Assembly (NCBI GenBank): GCA_945861385.1
Contig: CAMAUI010000003.1
Coordinates: forward strand, 1 to 64,000
DNA length: 64,000 nucleotides
Reading direction: 5' to 3'
Origin: Prosthecobacter debontii
GTDB lineage: Bacteria; Verrucomicrobiota; Verrucomicrobiia; Chthoniobacterales; Chthoniobacteraceae
Program-made: the position numbers and the translations under genes
Notes under the pieces: model-generated
Seen by the model: the letters and a program-made list of their open reading frames with translations, nothing else
What the model was told of the DNA's origin: nothing
The model's database searches: none
Part shown: piece after piece, positions 50,620 through 59,807 of the stretch
Numbering within the stretch: position 1 is the stretch's first letter
How the letters are laid out: every line of letters starts with the position of its first letter

Positions 50620-51777
50620 GTGATCACCACGCTCGTGCCGTGCATTCTCGTGCTCGCACTCGCGGGCACGAGCGCCCTCGCGCACAAGGCGGATACAAGC
50701 TACGCGCGGGTGCATCTGCATGCGCAGCGCATCGAATTGCGGCTGACCTTCGATGTGTTTGCGCTGCAAAAGATCGTGCCGGGCCTGGATGCAGATGGCG
50801 ACCTCGCGCTGAGCAAGGCGGAGCTTCGCGCCGCAACACCAGTGATCGAGAAATTCCTCCGCACCCACGTCGGCATGGAGGTGAATGGCGCGGCGGCAGA
50901 CCTCGGCGTCGCAGCGGCGCCGTTCTGGCCGCTCGACGCGCCGGATCCGATGCCTTCAAAGCTCTGGCATGCGAATGAGGCGCTCATCTCTTTCCCATTC
51001 GACAAGACGGTGAATGTGCCGACGACAAGCGTGGCGCTGCTCTTCGACATCTTCGGCGTGCTCCCGGCGCGCCACGTGGTGCTCGGCTACTTCGAGGCCG
51101 GGGGAAAGCCTCACGAGGTGATCTTCACCGCAAGCGAGCCGGACTATCTTTTCGAGCACGCCCAAGCCGCCACGCCTGTGCCAGCCGGGGCCGGGCCGCA
51201 GCGAGGCAACGCGGGCGCCTCGCCGATGCGCGAGTTTCTGTGGCAGGGCGCGCTGCATATCTGGATGGGCTGGGATCATCTGTGTTTCCTCCTCGCGCTC
51301 CTCGTGGTGAGCCGGCTGCGGCAGCTCGTGGCTGTGATCACCTCGTTCACCATCGCCCACAGCATCACGCTGACGCTCGCGGCGATGAAAGTGATCTCGC
51401 TGTCGGCAATCATCGTGGAGAGCGCCATCGCGGCGACCATCGTTTATGTGGCGGTGGAAAACCTCGTCCGCCGCGAGGTGAGGCATCGGTGGCTGCTCAC
51501 GTTCGCGTTCGGGCTCATCCACGGTTTTGGCTTCGCGAATGTGCTCGGCGGACTGGAACTGCCGCGCGAATCGTTCGTGCGCTGCCTGCTGATGTTCAAC
51601 ATCGGCGTGGAAGCCGGCCAGCTCGCCGTGGTGCTTGCATTGCTGCCATTCGGGCTGCTCATCGCGCGCTGGCGGCATGGCGCAATGGTGAAAGCCGCCG
51701 TGAGCGCGGGTGTCGCGCTGCTCGGCCTCGCATGGCTGGCGGACCGGGCCTTCCAGTTGGGCCTGATGCCGTTTTAG
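50620..51777 (+). CDS. HupE/UreJ family membrane protein
   Basis: About 385 residues using GTG 50620, which opens into a signal peptide (TTLVPCILVLALAGTSALA); the start is uncertain, and an upstream open stretch is made of repeat DNA. A periplasmic N-terminal domain (about 25-205, HKADTSYARVHLH) is followed by six or so membrane spans with HIWMGWDHLCFLLALLVV and FAFGLIHGFGFANVL, the conserved His/Asp motif region of HupE/UreJ. Such proteins may move nickel or cobalt. The only nickel-related neighbour in the window is the LarA-like gene 46 kb away. It converges on the glucokinase-like gene with a four-base overlap of ends. Confidence 0.82.
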   Translation: MITTLVPCILVLALAGTSALAHKADTSYARVHLHAQRIELRLTFDVFALQKIVPGLDADGDLALSKAELRAATPVIEKFLRTHVGMEVNGAAADLGVAAAPFWPLDAPDPMPSKLWHANEALISFPFDKTVNVPTTSVALLFDIFGVLPARHVVLGYFEAGGKPHEVIFTASEPDYLFEHAQAATPVPAGAGPQRGNAGASPMREFLWQGALHIWMGWDHLCFLLALLVVSRLRQLVAVITSFTIAHSITLTLAAMKVISLSAIIVESAIAATIVYVAVENLVRREVRHRWLLTFAFGLIHGFGFANVLGGLELPRESFVRCLLMFNIGVEAGQLAVVLALLPFGLLIARWRHGAMVKAAVSAGVALLGLAWLADRAFQLGLMPF

Positions 51778-52580
51778 CTCCTCCGGAAAATGTCAGTGCT
51801 CCCGGGGCTGCGCTCGACCCAGAGCCATATCCCGCCCCGCATTCCGAGTTCGTTCGACACCAGTTTCACATCGGCGGGCAGCTTGAACTTGATCGCCTTC
51901 GCATTGCCGCCGCCGATGTAAAGGCGGTTGAAATTGGTCAGTATGCGAAGCGACTCGATGGCCTTCTCCACCCGCCGGTTCCAACGGCGCTTGCCCACCT
52001 TCTCGAGCGCCGCCTTTCCGAGCTGCTCCTCGTAGGTCTGGCCCTTGCGGAAAGGGTGGTGCGCAAGCTCGAGGTGCGTCGAGAGCCGCCCATCCTCGGC
52101 GAGGCTTGATCCCATGCCGGTGCCCAGCGTGATGACCATCTCCACCCCTTTGCCCGAGATAGCGCCCAAGCCCTGGATGTCCGCATCGTTCAGCACGCGC
52201 ACAGGTTTGCGGAGCTGCCGCGTCAACGCCAGATCGAGATCGAATCCCTCCCATGCCTTCTGCCCGAGATTGTGCGCCGTCATCACCTTCCCGCGCCGCA
52301 CAACACCGGGAAAACCCACAGACACCCGGTCGTAGGCGGGCAGCGGCGCGACGAGTTTCGCGAGTGTCTCCACCATCATCCGCGGCCCGCACTTCGCCGG
52401 CGTGTCCACGCGGACGCGCTCGCTGATCATCCTCCCCTTCGTGTCCAGCACCGAGGCTTTCAGACCCGTGCCGCCGATATCAATCGCCAGCGTCCTCGGC
52501 CCCGGTGCGGCAGCCTTCCTTGATGGGGAAGTGGCACTTTCAGTTTTGTCTGCGGCGGTTTGTTCGGTAGGTGTTTTCAT
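51774..52580 (-). CDS. ROK-family kinase, polyphosphate glucokinase-like
   Basis: 268 residues from ATG 52580. The N-terminal 28 residues are Ser/Ala/Thr rich and probably disordered. The ATP/phosphate loop is AIDIGGTGLKASV. GFPGVVRRGKVMTAHNLGQKAWEGF resembles the region that characterises PpgK, VLNDADIQGLG gives the catalytic Asp, and LGTGMGSSL is the second phosphate loop. PpgK phosphorylates glucose with polyphosphate or ATP. The usual ROK zinc cysteines are absent, as in PpgK. It ends within four bases of the convergent HupE-like gene. Confidence 0.8.
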   Translation of the reverse strand: MKTPTEQTAADKTESATSPSRKAAAPGPRTLAIDIGGTGLKASVLDTKGRMISERVRVDTPAKCGPRMMVETLAKLVAPLPAYDRVSVGFPGVVRRGKVMTAHNLGQKAWEGFDLDLALTRQLRKPVRVLNDADIQGLGAISGKGVEMVITLGTGMGSSLAEDGRLSTHLELAHHPFRKGQTYEEQLGKAALEKVGKRRWNRRVEKAIESLRILTNFNRLYIGGGNAKAIKFKLPADVKLVSNELGMRGGIWLWVERSPGSTDIFRRS

Positions 52581-52639
52581 GATCGTCGTGCGATGGGATA
52601 CCCGTCCGCCACTGGACGCGAGCATAATTCCTTGGAGCG

Positions 52640-53479
52640 CTATCGGGCCGGCTTGTGCTCGGGAAAGTCGGCCTCATAGCGCCGTTGCAGTGCTGCGGCA
52701 TCGGCGGGGACGATGTAGATTTTTCCGCGCACTTCCTTCCTCGCCCCTGGCGCGAGACCGCCGATGCGGAAGTCGCTGTGAAGGCAGCGAATGACGCCCT
52801 GGAACAGCTCCTGGTAAGGCTCCCATGCCGTGGCCCAGATCCACTTGTCGTCGGCGCTGAAGCAGCCGATCAGGCCGTTGCTCGGGACGAGCGCGCTGAG
52901 CGGGCGCGGGTTCACGTCGGTCCGCGGGACATGTGCGGGACACCAGACCTGGCCGGGCGTGTAGCGCGCCTTTTCCGCCCACTGCGGCGTCGGCATGCGT
53001 GTGAGTTTGCCATCCACGAAGATAAAACACTTCGGGAGGTAATCCTCGGGTGCTCCCTTCGGCCCGCGCTCGGGCGAGGTGAAGCCGGTGAATGCGCCGA
53101 GCCGAACGCATGGCTGCGCCCAGTGCGCCTCGCTCGCCTTCGCGGTCGGGTTATGTGCGGTGAGGCGGAAGTCCACCTCGTCCGCCTTCGCCGTGATGGT
53201 GTGCTCCACGGTCACGCCATCGGCGAGCACGTCGCGCAATTTCAGGATCCTGCCATCGTCGCTCAGCGAGACCGTCTCGGACTTGTGCGGGATAACCGTG
53301 TGCTTGCCCCAGTCTGCATCGGTGGAACCCGCGCGGCAGTAGGCTTCGAGGTAATTGATCCGGATTTCCCCGCCGGGCACGTGCGGCGCGCGGATGACGA
53401 GCCAGTGGCCGTCGCGCGCAAGGGTGAGGTCGGCGGCGGCGGCACTCATGGCGAGGATGAGAAAGGCGAGGAGTTTCAT
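52640..53479 (-). CDS. Secreted hypothetical protein
   Basis: 279 residues with a signal peptide (MKLLAFLILAMSAAAADL). The mature part is beta-rich, with YLEAYCRAGSTDADWGKHTVIPH, DVLADGVTVEHTITAKADEVDFRLTAHNPT, and KWIWATAWEPYQELFQGVIRCLHSDF near the end. The layout suggests a galactose-mutarotase-like or carbohydrate-binding sandwich, but I do not recognise the family. It lies directly upstream of, and divergent from, a sulfatase gene across 95 bases; together they may belong to a sulfated-polysaccharide or glycan degradation locus, which is inference. Confidence 0.7.
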   Translation of the reverse strand: MKLLAFLILAMSAAAADLTLARDGHWLVIRAPHVPGGEIRINYLEAYCRAGSTDADWGKHTVIPHKSETVSLSDDGRILKLRDVLADGVTVEHTITAKADEVDFRLTAHNPTAKASEAHWAQPCVRLGAFTGFTSPERGPKGAPEDYLPKCFIFVDGKLTRMPTPQWAEKARYTPGQVWCPAHVPRTDVNPRPLSALVPSNGLIGCFSADDKWIWATAWEPYQELFQGVIRCLHSDFRIGGLAPGARKEVRGKIYIVPADAAALQRRYEADFPEHKPAR

Positions 53480-53574
53480 GGCAGCCGGAAGCAAGGCACC
53501 TCGCGCCACACCGCGCAATCCCCCGCATCACACCGCGCTTTGCAAACCGCCCCAGGCGCTTCACGCTGCCGGCG

Positions 53575-55083
53575 ATGAGCCGCATCTTTCTCCTGATCCA
53601 CTTTCTCGCCGCCGCCTCCGTCGCCGCGGAAAGGCCGAACATCATTTTCATTTTCTCCGACGACCACGCGCAGCACGCCATCTCCGCGTACGGATCGAAG
53701 GTGAACAAGACGCCGCACATTGACCGCCTCGCCGCGGCGGGTGCGCGCTTCACGAATTCATTCGTCACCAATTCCATCTGCACACCGAGCCGCGCCACGC
53801 TGCTCACGGGGCAGTATTCGCACCTCAATGGCGTCCCCGTCTTCAACCGCTTCGACGGTGCGCGCGACAATGTCGCGAAGCGCATGCAGGCTGGTGGCTA
53901 CCACACGGGCATCATCGGCAAATGGCACCTCGGCTCCGACCCCACGGGCTTCGACCGCTGGATCGTCCTGCCCGGCCAGGGCCAGTATTGGGATCCCGTC
54001 TTCCTCGTCCCGGGCCACAAGTTCACGATCAAGGGCCACTGCACGGACATCACCGGCGACCTCGGCGTCGAGTGGATCGAAACCCGCCCGAAGGACAAGC
54101 CGTTCTTCCTCATGCTCCATCAAAAAGCCCCGCACCGCGCATGGGAGCCGGATGAGCGCAACAAGGCGCTTTTCAAAGACCGCATCGTCCCCGAACCCGA
54201 CACGCTCTTTGACAGCTACGCCACCCGCCCCGCCGCGCTGCCGGCCAATAAGCAGACGGTGGCAAACGACCTCAACCGTCGCGACCTCAAGCTCGATCCG
54301 CCTGCCGGTCTCAAAGACCGCGAACTCATCAAATGGAAATACCAGCGCTACATGCAGGACTACCTCGCCTGCGTGCAGGGCGTGGACGACAACGTCGGCA
54401 AAATCCTCGACCATCTCGACAAGGCGGGCCTAGCGGAAAACACCATCGTCATCTACTCCGCCGACAACGGCTGGTACCTCGGCGACCTCGGCCTTTACGA
54501 CAAGCGATTCATGTACGAGCCAGGCCTCCGCGTCCCGCTCATCGCCCGCGGTCCCGGCATCAAGCCAGCGGCAACACCCGCGCAGTTCGTCGCCAACATA
54601 GACCTCGCCCCCACCTTCCTCGACCTCGCCGGCCTGCCCGTCCCGGACACCATGCAGGGCCGCAGCCTGGCCCCGCTCCTCCGCGGCGAATCACCCGCCG
54701 ACTGGCGCACGAGCATCTACTACCGCTATTATCACAGCCCCGGCCACCACAACACCGCCGCACACCTCGGCGTCCGCACCGCCACGCACAAGCTGATCCA
54801 TTATTGGAAAAAGAACGCCTACGAGCTCTTCGACCTCAGCAGCGATCCCACCGAACAGAACAACCTTCTCTCCACGGAAGACGCCGCAAAAAAACCCGGA
54901 GTCGCCAAAGCCTTCGCCGAGTTGAAGGCGGAGATCGCCCGCCTGCAAAAGGAATTCAAGGACGACGGCCAGTTCGCCGATTCCTCCACATGGCCAAAGG
55001 ACGGCGCCGATGGCCCGTTCAACGACAAAAAGCCCGCCGGGACAAAGACCGTGAACGAGGCGATCATCGCGTCGAAGCGATGA
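53575..55083 (+). CDS. Secreted Cys-type arylsulfatase family protein
   Basis: 502 residues with a signal peptide (about 1-18). Sulfatases remove sulfate esters, usually from polysaccharides in this phylum. The active-site motif CTPSRATLLTG (about 62-72) has the Cys that is converted to formylglycine. Metal-binding residues are IFSDDHA at the start and IIYSADNGWYLGDLG later. IIGKWHLG and the C-terminal domain with ELFDLSSDPTEQNNL are family features. Maturation needs an anaerobic sulfatase-maturating or other formylglycine enzyme, which is not in the window. The closest neighbour is the divergent secreted protein at 52640. Confidence 0.94.
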   Translation: MSRIFLLIHFLAAASVAAERPNIIFIFSDDHAQHAISAYGSKVNKTPHIDRLAAAGARFTNSFVTNSICTPSRATLLTGQYSHLNGVPVFNRFDGARDNVAKRMQAGGYHTGIIGKWHLGSDPTGFDRWIVLPGQGQYWDPVFLVPGHKFTIKGHCTDITGDLGVEWIETRPKDKPFFLMLHQKAPHRAWEPDERNKALFKDRIVPEPDTLFDSYATRPAALPANKQTVANDLNRRDLKLDPPAGLKDRELIKWKYQRYMQDYLACVQGVDDNVGKILDHLDKAGLAENTIVIYSADNGWYLGDLGLYDKRFMYEPGLRVPLIARGPGIKPAATPAQFVANIDLAPTFLDLAGLPVPDTMQGRSLAPLLRGESPADWRTSIYYRYYHSPGHHNTAAHLGVRTATHKLIHYWKKNAYELFDLSSDPTEQNNLLSTEDAAKKPGVAKAFAELKAEIARLQKEFKDDGQFADSSTWPKDGADGPFNDKKPAGTKTVNEAIIASKR

Positions 55084-55097
55084 ACGGCTCACTGGTC

Positions 55098-55590
55098 TTA
55101 TTCCATCTCTAAAAAATGCCCGGACTGAATGACGCGTAGCGTCAGCGATGTGCGTAGCCGTGGGTGACGCAGGAACCCACGGTTCCGGTGCCCACAGGCT
55201 GCGCCTCGTACGTGGCGCGACCATGGCCGTCGCGCTAGGGTTGTCGCGCCGACTACGCGGCGCTTGCGTTTCGCGCGGGTTCAGGGGGTTCCTGCGTCAC
55301 CCCCGGCTACTCATACCAATTGCACGAGAACTTCGGTGGAATCGGCCGGAGCGAGTGTGGCTGCGGCGCCCTCGCCGCCGTCCGTTTCGGCGACGCCTCG
55401 TCGCCGGGAGAAGCTCGCGGCGAGGGCGCCGCGGCAACGGACCGCGACGGGGCGTCGCAGCCACGGTCAGTGCCGCTCCACTCGGTGGATGCAGTTCTAC
55501 CGAATGGACGGGGCAAGTGGTATCACATCCAGGCGCTACGCGCCTGCCGCGGCCAACGGTTCGGTTAATTCCAAGAGATGGTATTATTCG
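55098..55590. repeat. Composite palindromic block between sulfatase and transporter genes
   Basis: This gap has no supported gene. It contains an inverted pair (55156-55178 and 55286-55308) around agccgtgggtgacgcagg with one mismatch. It also contains an element with ends gtggctgcggcgccc (55357) and, inverted, gtggctgcgacgccc (to 55464), the same terminus as in the dnaE insertion. Near its ends lie ttattccatctct (from 55098) and the inverted agagatggtatta (about 55577). The whole block may be a nest of non-autonomous elements. Confidence 0.65.
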
Positions 55591-55592
55591 CG

Positions 55593-58500
55593 CTAAACCC
55601 CCGTCCTTTTCAACTGCCGCCCCAGCACGAAGCGGAGAACCACGAGCAGCACGAAGGACGAAGAGAGCAGCACGAAGCCATTGCGCAGATAGACCGACAT
55701 CGTCCAACCGCCGCGATTTCCGCCGGGGGTGCCAGCGCCGCCTGAGAAAGAGTAAAAGTGGTGCTTCAGCGGGCTGAAAAAGACGTTGAGCTTGTAATTG
55801 CGGCGGTAGTCCTCCTGCTCCGCCTCGGCTTTCGCCACCATGTCGGCGATCTTCTGGTTTTCGTAGAGCTGGCTCGCCGTCACCGTGGTGGTGCGGGATT
55901 TGAAGTCGCCCTTCGTCGGCGCCGCCCCGGCGATGATTTCGTCAATGCGCGCAAGTCGCCGGTCAATCTCGCTCGAACTTCCCACCGCCAGCCCCCCGAG
56001 CTGCGCCATCGTGTCCTTAAGGTCAGCGAGCCGCTCATCCTCCGCCTCCGTCAGCGCCGCCTTTGCGGCGAGGGCTTCGATCATCTCCTGGAGCACAGAC
56101 TGCCGCGACGCGAGCGGGTTCAGCTTCGCCTGTGCGACGACCAGCGCCTCGTAGCTGTAGTGCGTCGCAACGAAGCGGCTGATGATCGGCACACGCAGTT
56201 TCTTGTCCGTCTCCATGTCGCTCCGCTCGCGCTTGTTCTCAAACCATCGCTGGAATGAATAGAGCAGGTCGGGATCGCGGTTCATTTCCTCGTACTTGAT
56301 CAGCGCACCGCCAAAGATGAGCTGCGGGATGAGGATGAGCGGGACAAGCATCGCGCCGGTCTTCGAGTTCGGCACCAGCGCGGAAACCAGCAGCCCCAGC
56401 GCGATTCCGCTGACCGCCGTGAGGAACGTCCACAGGAAGTAACTGAAGAACATCCCGCGCACCTCCAGGATGTAGTTCCCGACAAGCACGAAGAGCGCAC
56501 ACTGGAGCGCGGAGAACACACAGAGCGTGAGGAATTTTGCCGTCACGTAGTAGCCGATGCGGACGTTGAGATTCCGTTCCCGCTGGAGGACGACACGGTC
56601 GCGGATCACATCCTCCACACTGTTCATCAGCGCGAGGAAAAGCGCCACGAGCAGCGCGATGAAGATGTATGTGGGGACGTGGAAGGCGGACGCGAAAACA
56701 TACGGGCGGTCGGCGTCGTCCGTGAAATACAGCGCCCAGCCCACCACGAGGGCGAGCACGGGTGGCGCAAGCACCGTGACGAAGAGGCTCGCGAGATTGC
56801 GCAGCTTCGAGAGGAATGCACGGCGGAGCAGAGTGGTGAATTGCAGCCACTCCTCCCGCGGCCGCGGCTTGCCGGCGCTCTTTGTCCGGTCGCGCAGGCT
56901 GCTGGCTGTCGTCAGATTCGGTCTCGGGACATCCACCGCACTCGGCGGCCCCGCAAAGCTCACGCTGCTCAACTGCGTTCCCTGCGACGTGCGCAGGATG
57001 GAGCTGTAGGATTCCCCCTTCCCTCGCCGCCCCGCCAGCGAATGCATCTCCTGTGTGAGCCGGTGCGTCTCGAAACGATCCCTCCAGAAATCCGGTGAAA
57101 ACCTCCGCGCGGGAACGAGCTGGCCGTTGCCGGATTCCTCGACGATCACATCCCCGCTGAGGTCGTGCAGCGGCGTCTCCAGGATATCGAAGCAAAACTC
57201 CGGGCTCCCGCCGACGGATGCGACCGCATCCAGCGTGAGCGCCTTTTCCTCAGCCGCCGCTTCCGCAAAATAGCGGAGCATCTCGCTCGGCTTGCCGTGG
57301 AAGACGAGTTTTCCCCCGCGGTCGAGCAGCACCGCCTTCGTGAACATCTGGAACAGGCGCGCGCTCGGCTGATGGATGACGACGAACACGATCTTGTTGT
57401 GCGCGAGGCCGCGGATGATCTCGATGACATGCTCGCTGTCCTTCGAGCTGAGCCCGCTCGTCGGTTCGTCAAAAAGGAACACATCCGCGCTGGAGATCAT
57501 GTCCAGGCCGATGTTCAGGCGCTTTCGCTCACCGCCGGAGAGTGTCTTCTGTTCCGCGGAACCGACGATCACGTCGCGCCGATCCGCGAGGCCCAGCTCG
57601 ATGAGCCGGCTGTCCACGCGGCGCTCGCGGTCATTCCTGCCGAGGTGCGGCGAGCGGATCGCGGCCGCATACCGGAGGTTCTCCTCCACGGTGAGATGAT
57701 CGTCGAATGCGTCATCCTGCGGGACGAACGCAATGAACCGCTTCAGCTCGTCGAGGTTCTCGTAGAGCGGCTGGCCATTCATCAGCACCTCGCCGCGCGA
57801 GGGCGGAAGCCGGCCCGCGATCGCACGGAGCAGCGTGCTCTTTCCCGAGCCGCTCCCGCCCATCACGCACACGATGTCCCCGCGTGTGAGGGTGAAGCTG
57901 ATCCCGTCGAGCGCCGTCACGCCTCCGCCGAAGTGGCACGTGAGGTCGCGCAGTTCGAGGCGGGAGATGATGTTGCGCTCCTCCTCGATGATCCGCTCGG
58001 CGAAACAGCAGCGCAGCCCCTGCCCCGCGTCTATCCGAATAAAGTCATCGTCCTTGAGATCCAGCGATCCGCCGGACGGCACGACGGCCTCGCCCACGGA
58101 GACCGGACGATCCGCGGCAAGCACTTCGAGTTTTCCGGAGCGGTTGTTGTAGTCGCAGAGAATTCGCAGGAGGACTTCGCCCGAGGTTCCCGGCGAGAGC
58201 AGGATGTCCTCCGTCTCGAGCAGGCCCGGGTTGTTGGAAACAAGGTAGCTGCTTTTGTGGCTCTTGAGCTGGAACCGGACGCCGAGCACACGCGCACGGC
58301 GGCGCAGGTCGGCCAGCGACAGCTCCGCATCACCGTGGAAAATGATCTGATCGTCGAGCGTCGCATTGAGCAGCGTGCCCGCGCGGAGCAACACCCCGTT
58401 GAGCCTCGCATTCACATTCTTGAGCACCCGCACCTGCACCTTCAGCCCGAAGCGCACCTCGATGATGCTGTCGCGCCCGCGCACCCGCGAAATCTCCACT

Positions 58501-59339
58501 TCGTCGTCCTTGTTGATCTCCACGTAAACCTGCGTGGCGAAGACGCCCTTCTTCGCGTTGAAGTAGTACGCGATGTCCTGGAACGTCAGCACCTGCTCAT
58601 CCAGCACCACCCGCTGGCCGGCGAAGATGCGGCAGAAGGAACCCGGCGCGAGCGGCCGGCCGCGCACATACACAGGATCCTCGGAGTTGTTCTTCAGCAG
58701 GATCAGCTCATGGTAACGGAACGCGAGCAGCCTTTCGTTGCCGTGCAGACTCTTGATCCACACATCGCAGGTCTGGTCCTGGCCGAATGTGAGCACCTCC
58801 AGCGGCGTCCCGCCTTCTCGAAAAAGATCATGATCCGATTTCTCCCCGGCGCTGAGCAAATGGACGATCTCGATCGCCTGCGCGGCAATCCCAAGCCGCT
58901 CGGTGAACGCATAGAACGCCTTCATCTGCTCCGAATTTTTCCCGGCGCGCGAGATCAGGTCGTAGAGCTGCACGCCAAGCATGACCTTTTTTTCCGGCGG
59001 CAGCTCGCGCGCAAGCTGCGCCGCCATTGCATCCAGATCCTGCTGCTGCCCGAGCGCCTCGCGAAACCGGCCCCGGATTTCCGAATACACCGTCTCCGGA
59101 AACTCGTGCCGGAGCAGCCCCAGCGCGGAATCCAGCTCATCCTCCACAAGTTCGCCGTCGAATTTCGAGAAGCCCGCAAGCACGCGGATCAGCGAGGGCA
59201 GGAGGTTCGCCTCCTCGACAGGGCGCGACTTTCCCAAAAGCCGGCGCCACCCACGGAAGACCGAGCGATGGACGCGCCGGAAAGCGGGGCCGACCTTGTC
59301 GCGGAAGAATGAAACTTTGTTAGCAGCGGTGCTGGACAT
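55593..59339 (-). CDS. TerB-like, FHA-like and ABCG-type ABC transporter fusion
   Basis: 1248 residues from ATG 59339. Residues about 45-165 look like a TerB-type helical domain (LPSLIRVLAGFSKFDGELVEDELD). Two FHA-like beta regions follow (about 180-265 and 365-450). The ABC ATPase has Walker A GGSGSGKST (495-503), the signature LSGGERKRLN (601-610) and Walker B VFLFDEP (621-627). The membrane part (about 860-1100) has six spans (LFVTVLAPPVLALVVGWALY, YFLWTFLTAVSGIALGLLVSAL), with a long loop and a last span near 1230. Domain order is that of ABCG half-transporters. The substrate is unknown. FHA domains suggest phospho-dependent control, and TerB is usually linked to stress or membrane processes. 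Confidence 0.87.
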   Translation of the reverse strand: MSSTAANKVSFFRDKVGPAFRRVHRSVFRGWRRLLGKSRPVEEANLLPSLIRVLAGFSKFDGELVEDELDSALGLLRHEFPETVYSEIRGRFREALGQQQDLDAMAAQLARELPPEKKVMLGVQLYDLISRAGKNSEQMKAFYAFTERLGIAAQAIEIVHLLSAGEKSDHDLFREGGTPLEVLTFGQDQTCDVWIKSLHGNERLLAFRYHELILLKNNSEDPVYVRGRPLAPGSFCRIFAGQRVVLDEQVLTFQDIAYYFNAKKGVFATQVYVEINKDDEVEISRVRGRDSIIEVRFGLKVQVRVLKNVNARLNGVLLRAGTLLNATLDDQIIFHGDAELSLADLRRRARVLGVRFQLKSHKSSYLVSNNPGLLETEDILLSPGTSGEVLLRILCDYNNRSGKLEVLAADRPVSVGEAVVPSGGSLDLKDDDFIRIDAGQGLRCCFAERIIEEERNIISRLELRDLTCHFGGGVTALDGISFTLTRGDIVCVMGGSGSGKSTLLRAIAGRLPPSRGEVLMNGQPLYENLDELKRFIAFVPQDDAFDDHLTVEENLRYAAAIRSPHLGRNDRERRVDSRLIELGLADRRDVIVGSAEQKTLSGGERKRLNIGLDMISSADVFLFDEPTSGLSSKDSEHVIEIIRGLAHNKIVFVVIHQPSARLFQMFTKAVLLDRGGKLVFHGKPSEMLRYFAEAAAEEKALTLDAVASVGGSPEFCFDILETPLHDLSGDVIVEESGNGQLVPARRFSPDFWRDRFETHRLTQEMHSLAGRRGKGESYSSILRTSQGTQLSSVSFAGPPSAVDVPRPNLTTASSLRDRTKSAGKPRPREEWLQFTTLLRRAFLSKLRNLASLFVTVLAPPVLALVVGWALYFTDDADRPYVFASAFHVPTYIFIALLVALFLALMNSVEDVIRDRVVLQRERNLNVRIGYYVTAKFLTLCVFSALQCALFVLVGNYILEVRGMFFSYFLWTFLTAVSGIALGLLVSALVPNSKTGAMLVPLILIPQLIFGGALIKYEEMNRDPDLLYSFQRWFENKRERSDMETDKKLRVPIISRFVATHYSYEALVVAQAKLNPLASRQSVLQEMIEALAAKAALTEAEDERLADLKDTMAQLGGLAVGSSSEIDRRLARIDEIIAGAAPTKGDFKSRTTTVTASQLYENQKIADMVAKAEAEQEDYRRNYKLNVFFSPLKHHFYSFSGGAGTPGGNRGGWTMSVYLRNGFVLLSSSFVLLVVLRFVLGRQLKRTGV

Positions 59340-59418
59340 CAAAACCGGACCGCTCGGCGCGGTCGCACTTGAGCCTTAGCACCCGGCGATGCCGCCTGTC
59401 CACGCCGGAGCCGGGCCT

Positions 59419-59613
59419 TGGCCGGAACGATGCAATTGTGGGAGCGCTGCGAAGCGGAACACAGGCTTCCAGCCTGTGCGGCCAGTGGGCTTCCAGCCCG
59501 CTGACCCATCCACCGAAGGGTGCGGACGCCGCAGGCATGATGCCTGCCCACCGCACAGGCTGGAAGCCTGTGTTCCGGACGGATCGCGCCGCACCAACTG
59601 CATCGTGCCGGCT
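59419..59613. repeat. Nested palindromic element with perfect 26-bp arms
   Basis: Perfect 26-base inverted arms lie at 59456-59481 and 59551-59576 (core cacaggcttccagcctgtg). Between them are gggcttccagccc and gcaggcatgatgcctgc. Weaker outer arms (gccggaacgatgcaattg and, inverted, gccggcacgatgcagttg) extend it to about 195 bases. It lies upstream of the transporter gene and may affect its promoter. Confidence 0.8.
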
Positions 59614-59807
59614 CAATCCTGCCGCACGGCATTGCGCGCATCCCTGGCGTCCTTGAAAACATACGGCGGCTTCGCCCAGCCACGCGGCGCAGGAGTGGGA
59701 GCAGCCGCCTGCGGAAGCGGATCGCTCTCGCGAAAAAACTTCACCGCCGTGCCGGCGAGCAGCGCGACGAGAATGAAAACGACAAGCTTGACCTCGTCCC
59801 GTGTCAT
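59613..59807 (-). CDS. Small single-span membrane protein
   Basis: 64 residues: a membrane span at about 6-22 (VKLVVFILVALLAGTAVKFF), then a Pro/Ala-rich periplasmic tail. Its ATG overlaps the stop of the KTSC-domain gene by four bases, so it is almost certainly translated with it. No family is recognisable. The C-terminal stop falls at the edge of the palindromic element. Confidence 0.65.
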   Translation of the reverse strand: MTRDEVKLVVFILVALLAGTAVKFFRESDPLPQAAAPTPAPRGWAKPPYVFKDARDARNAVRQD

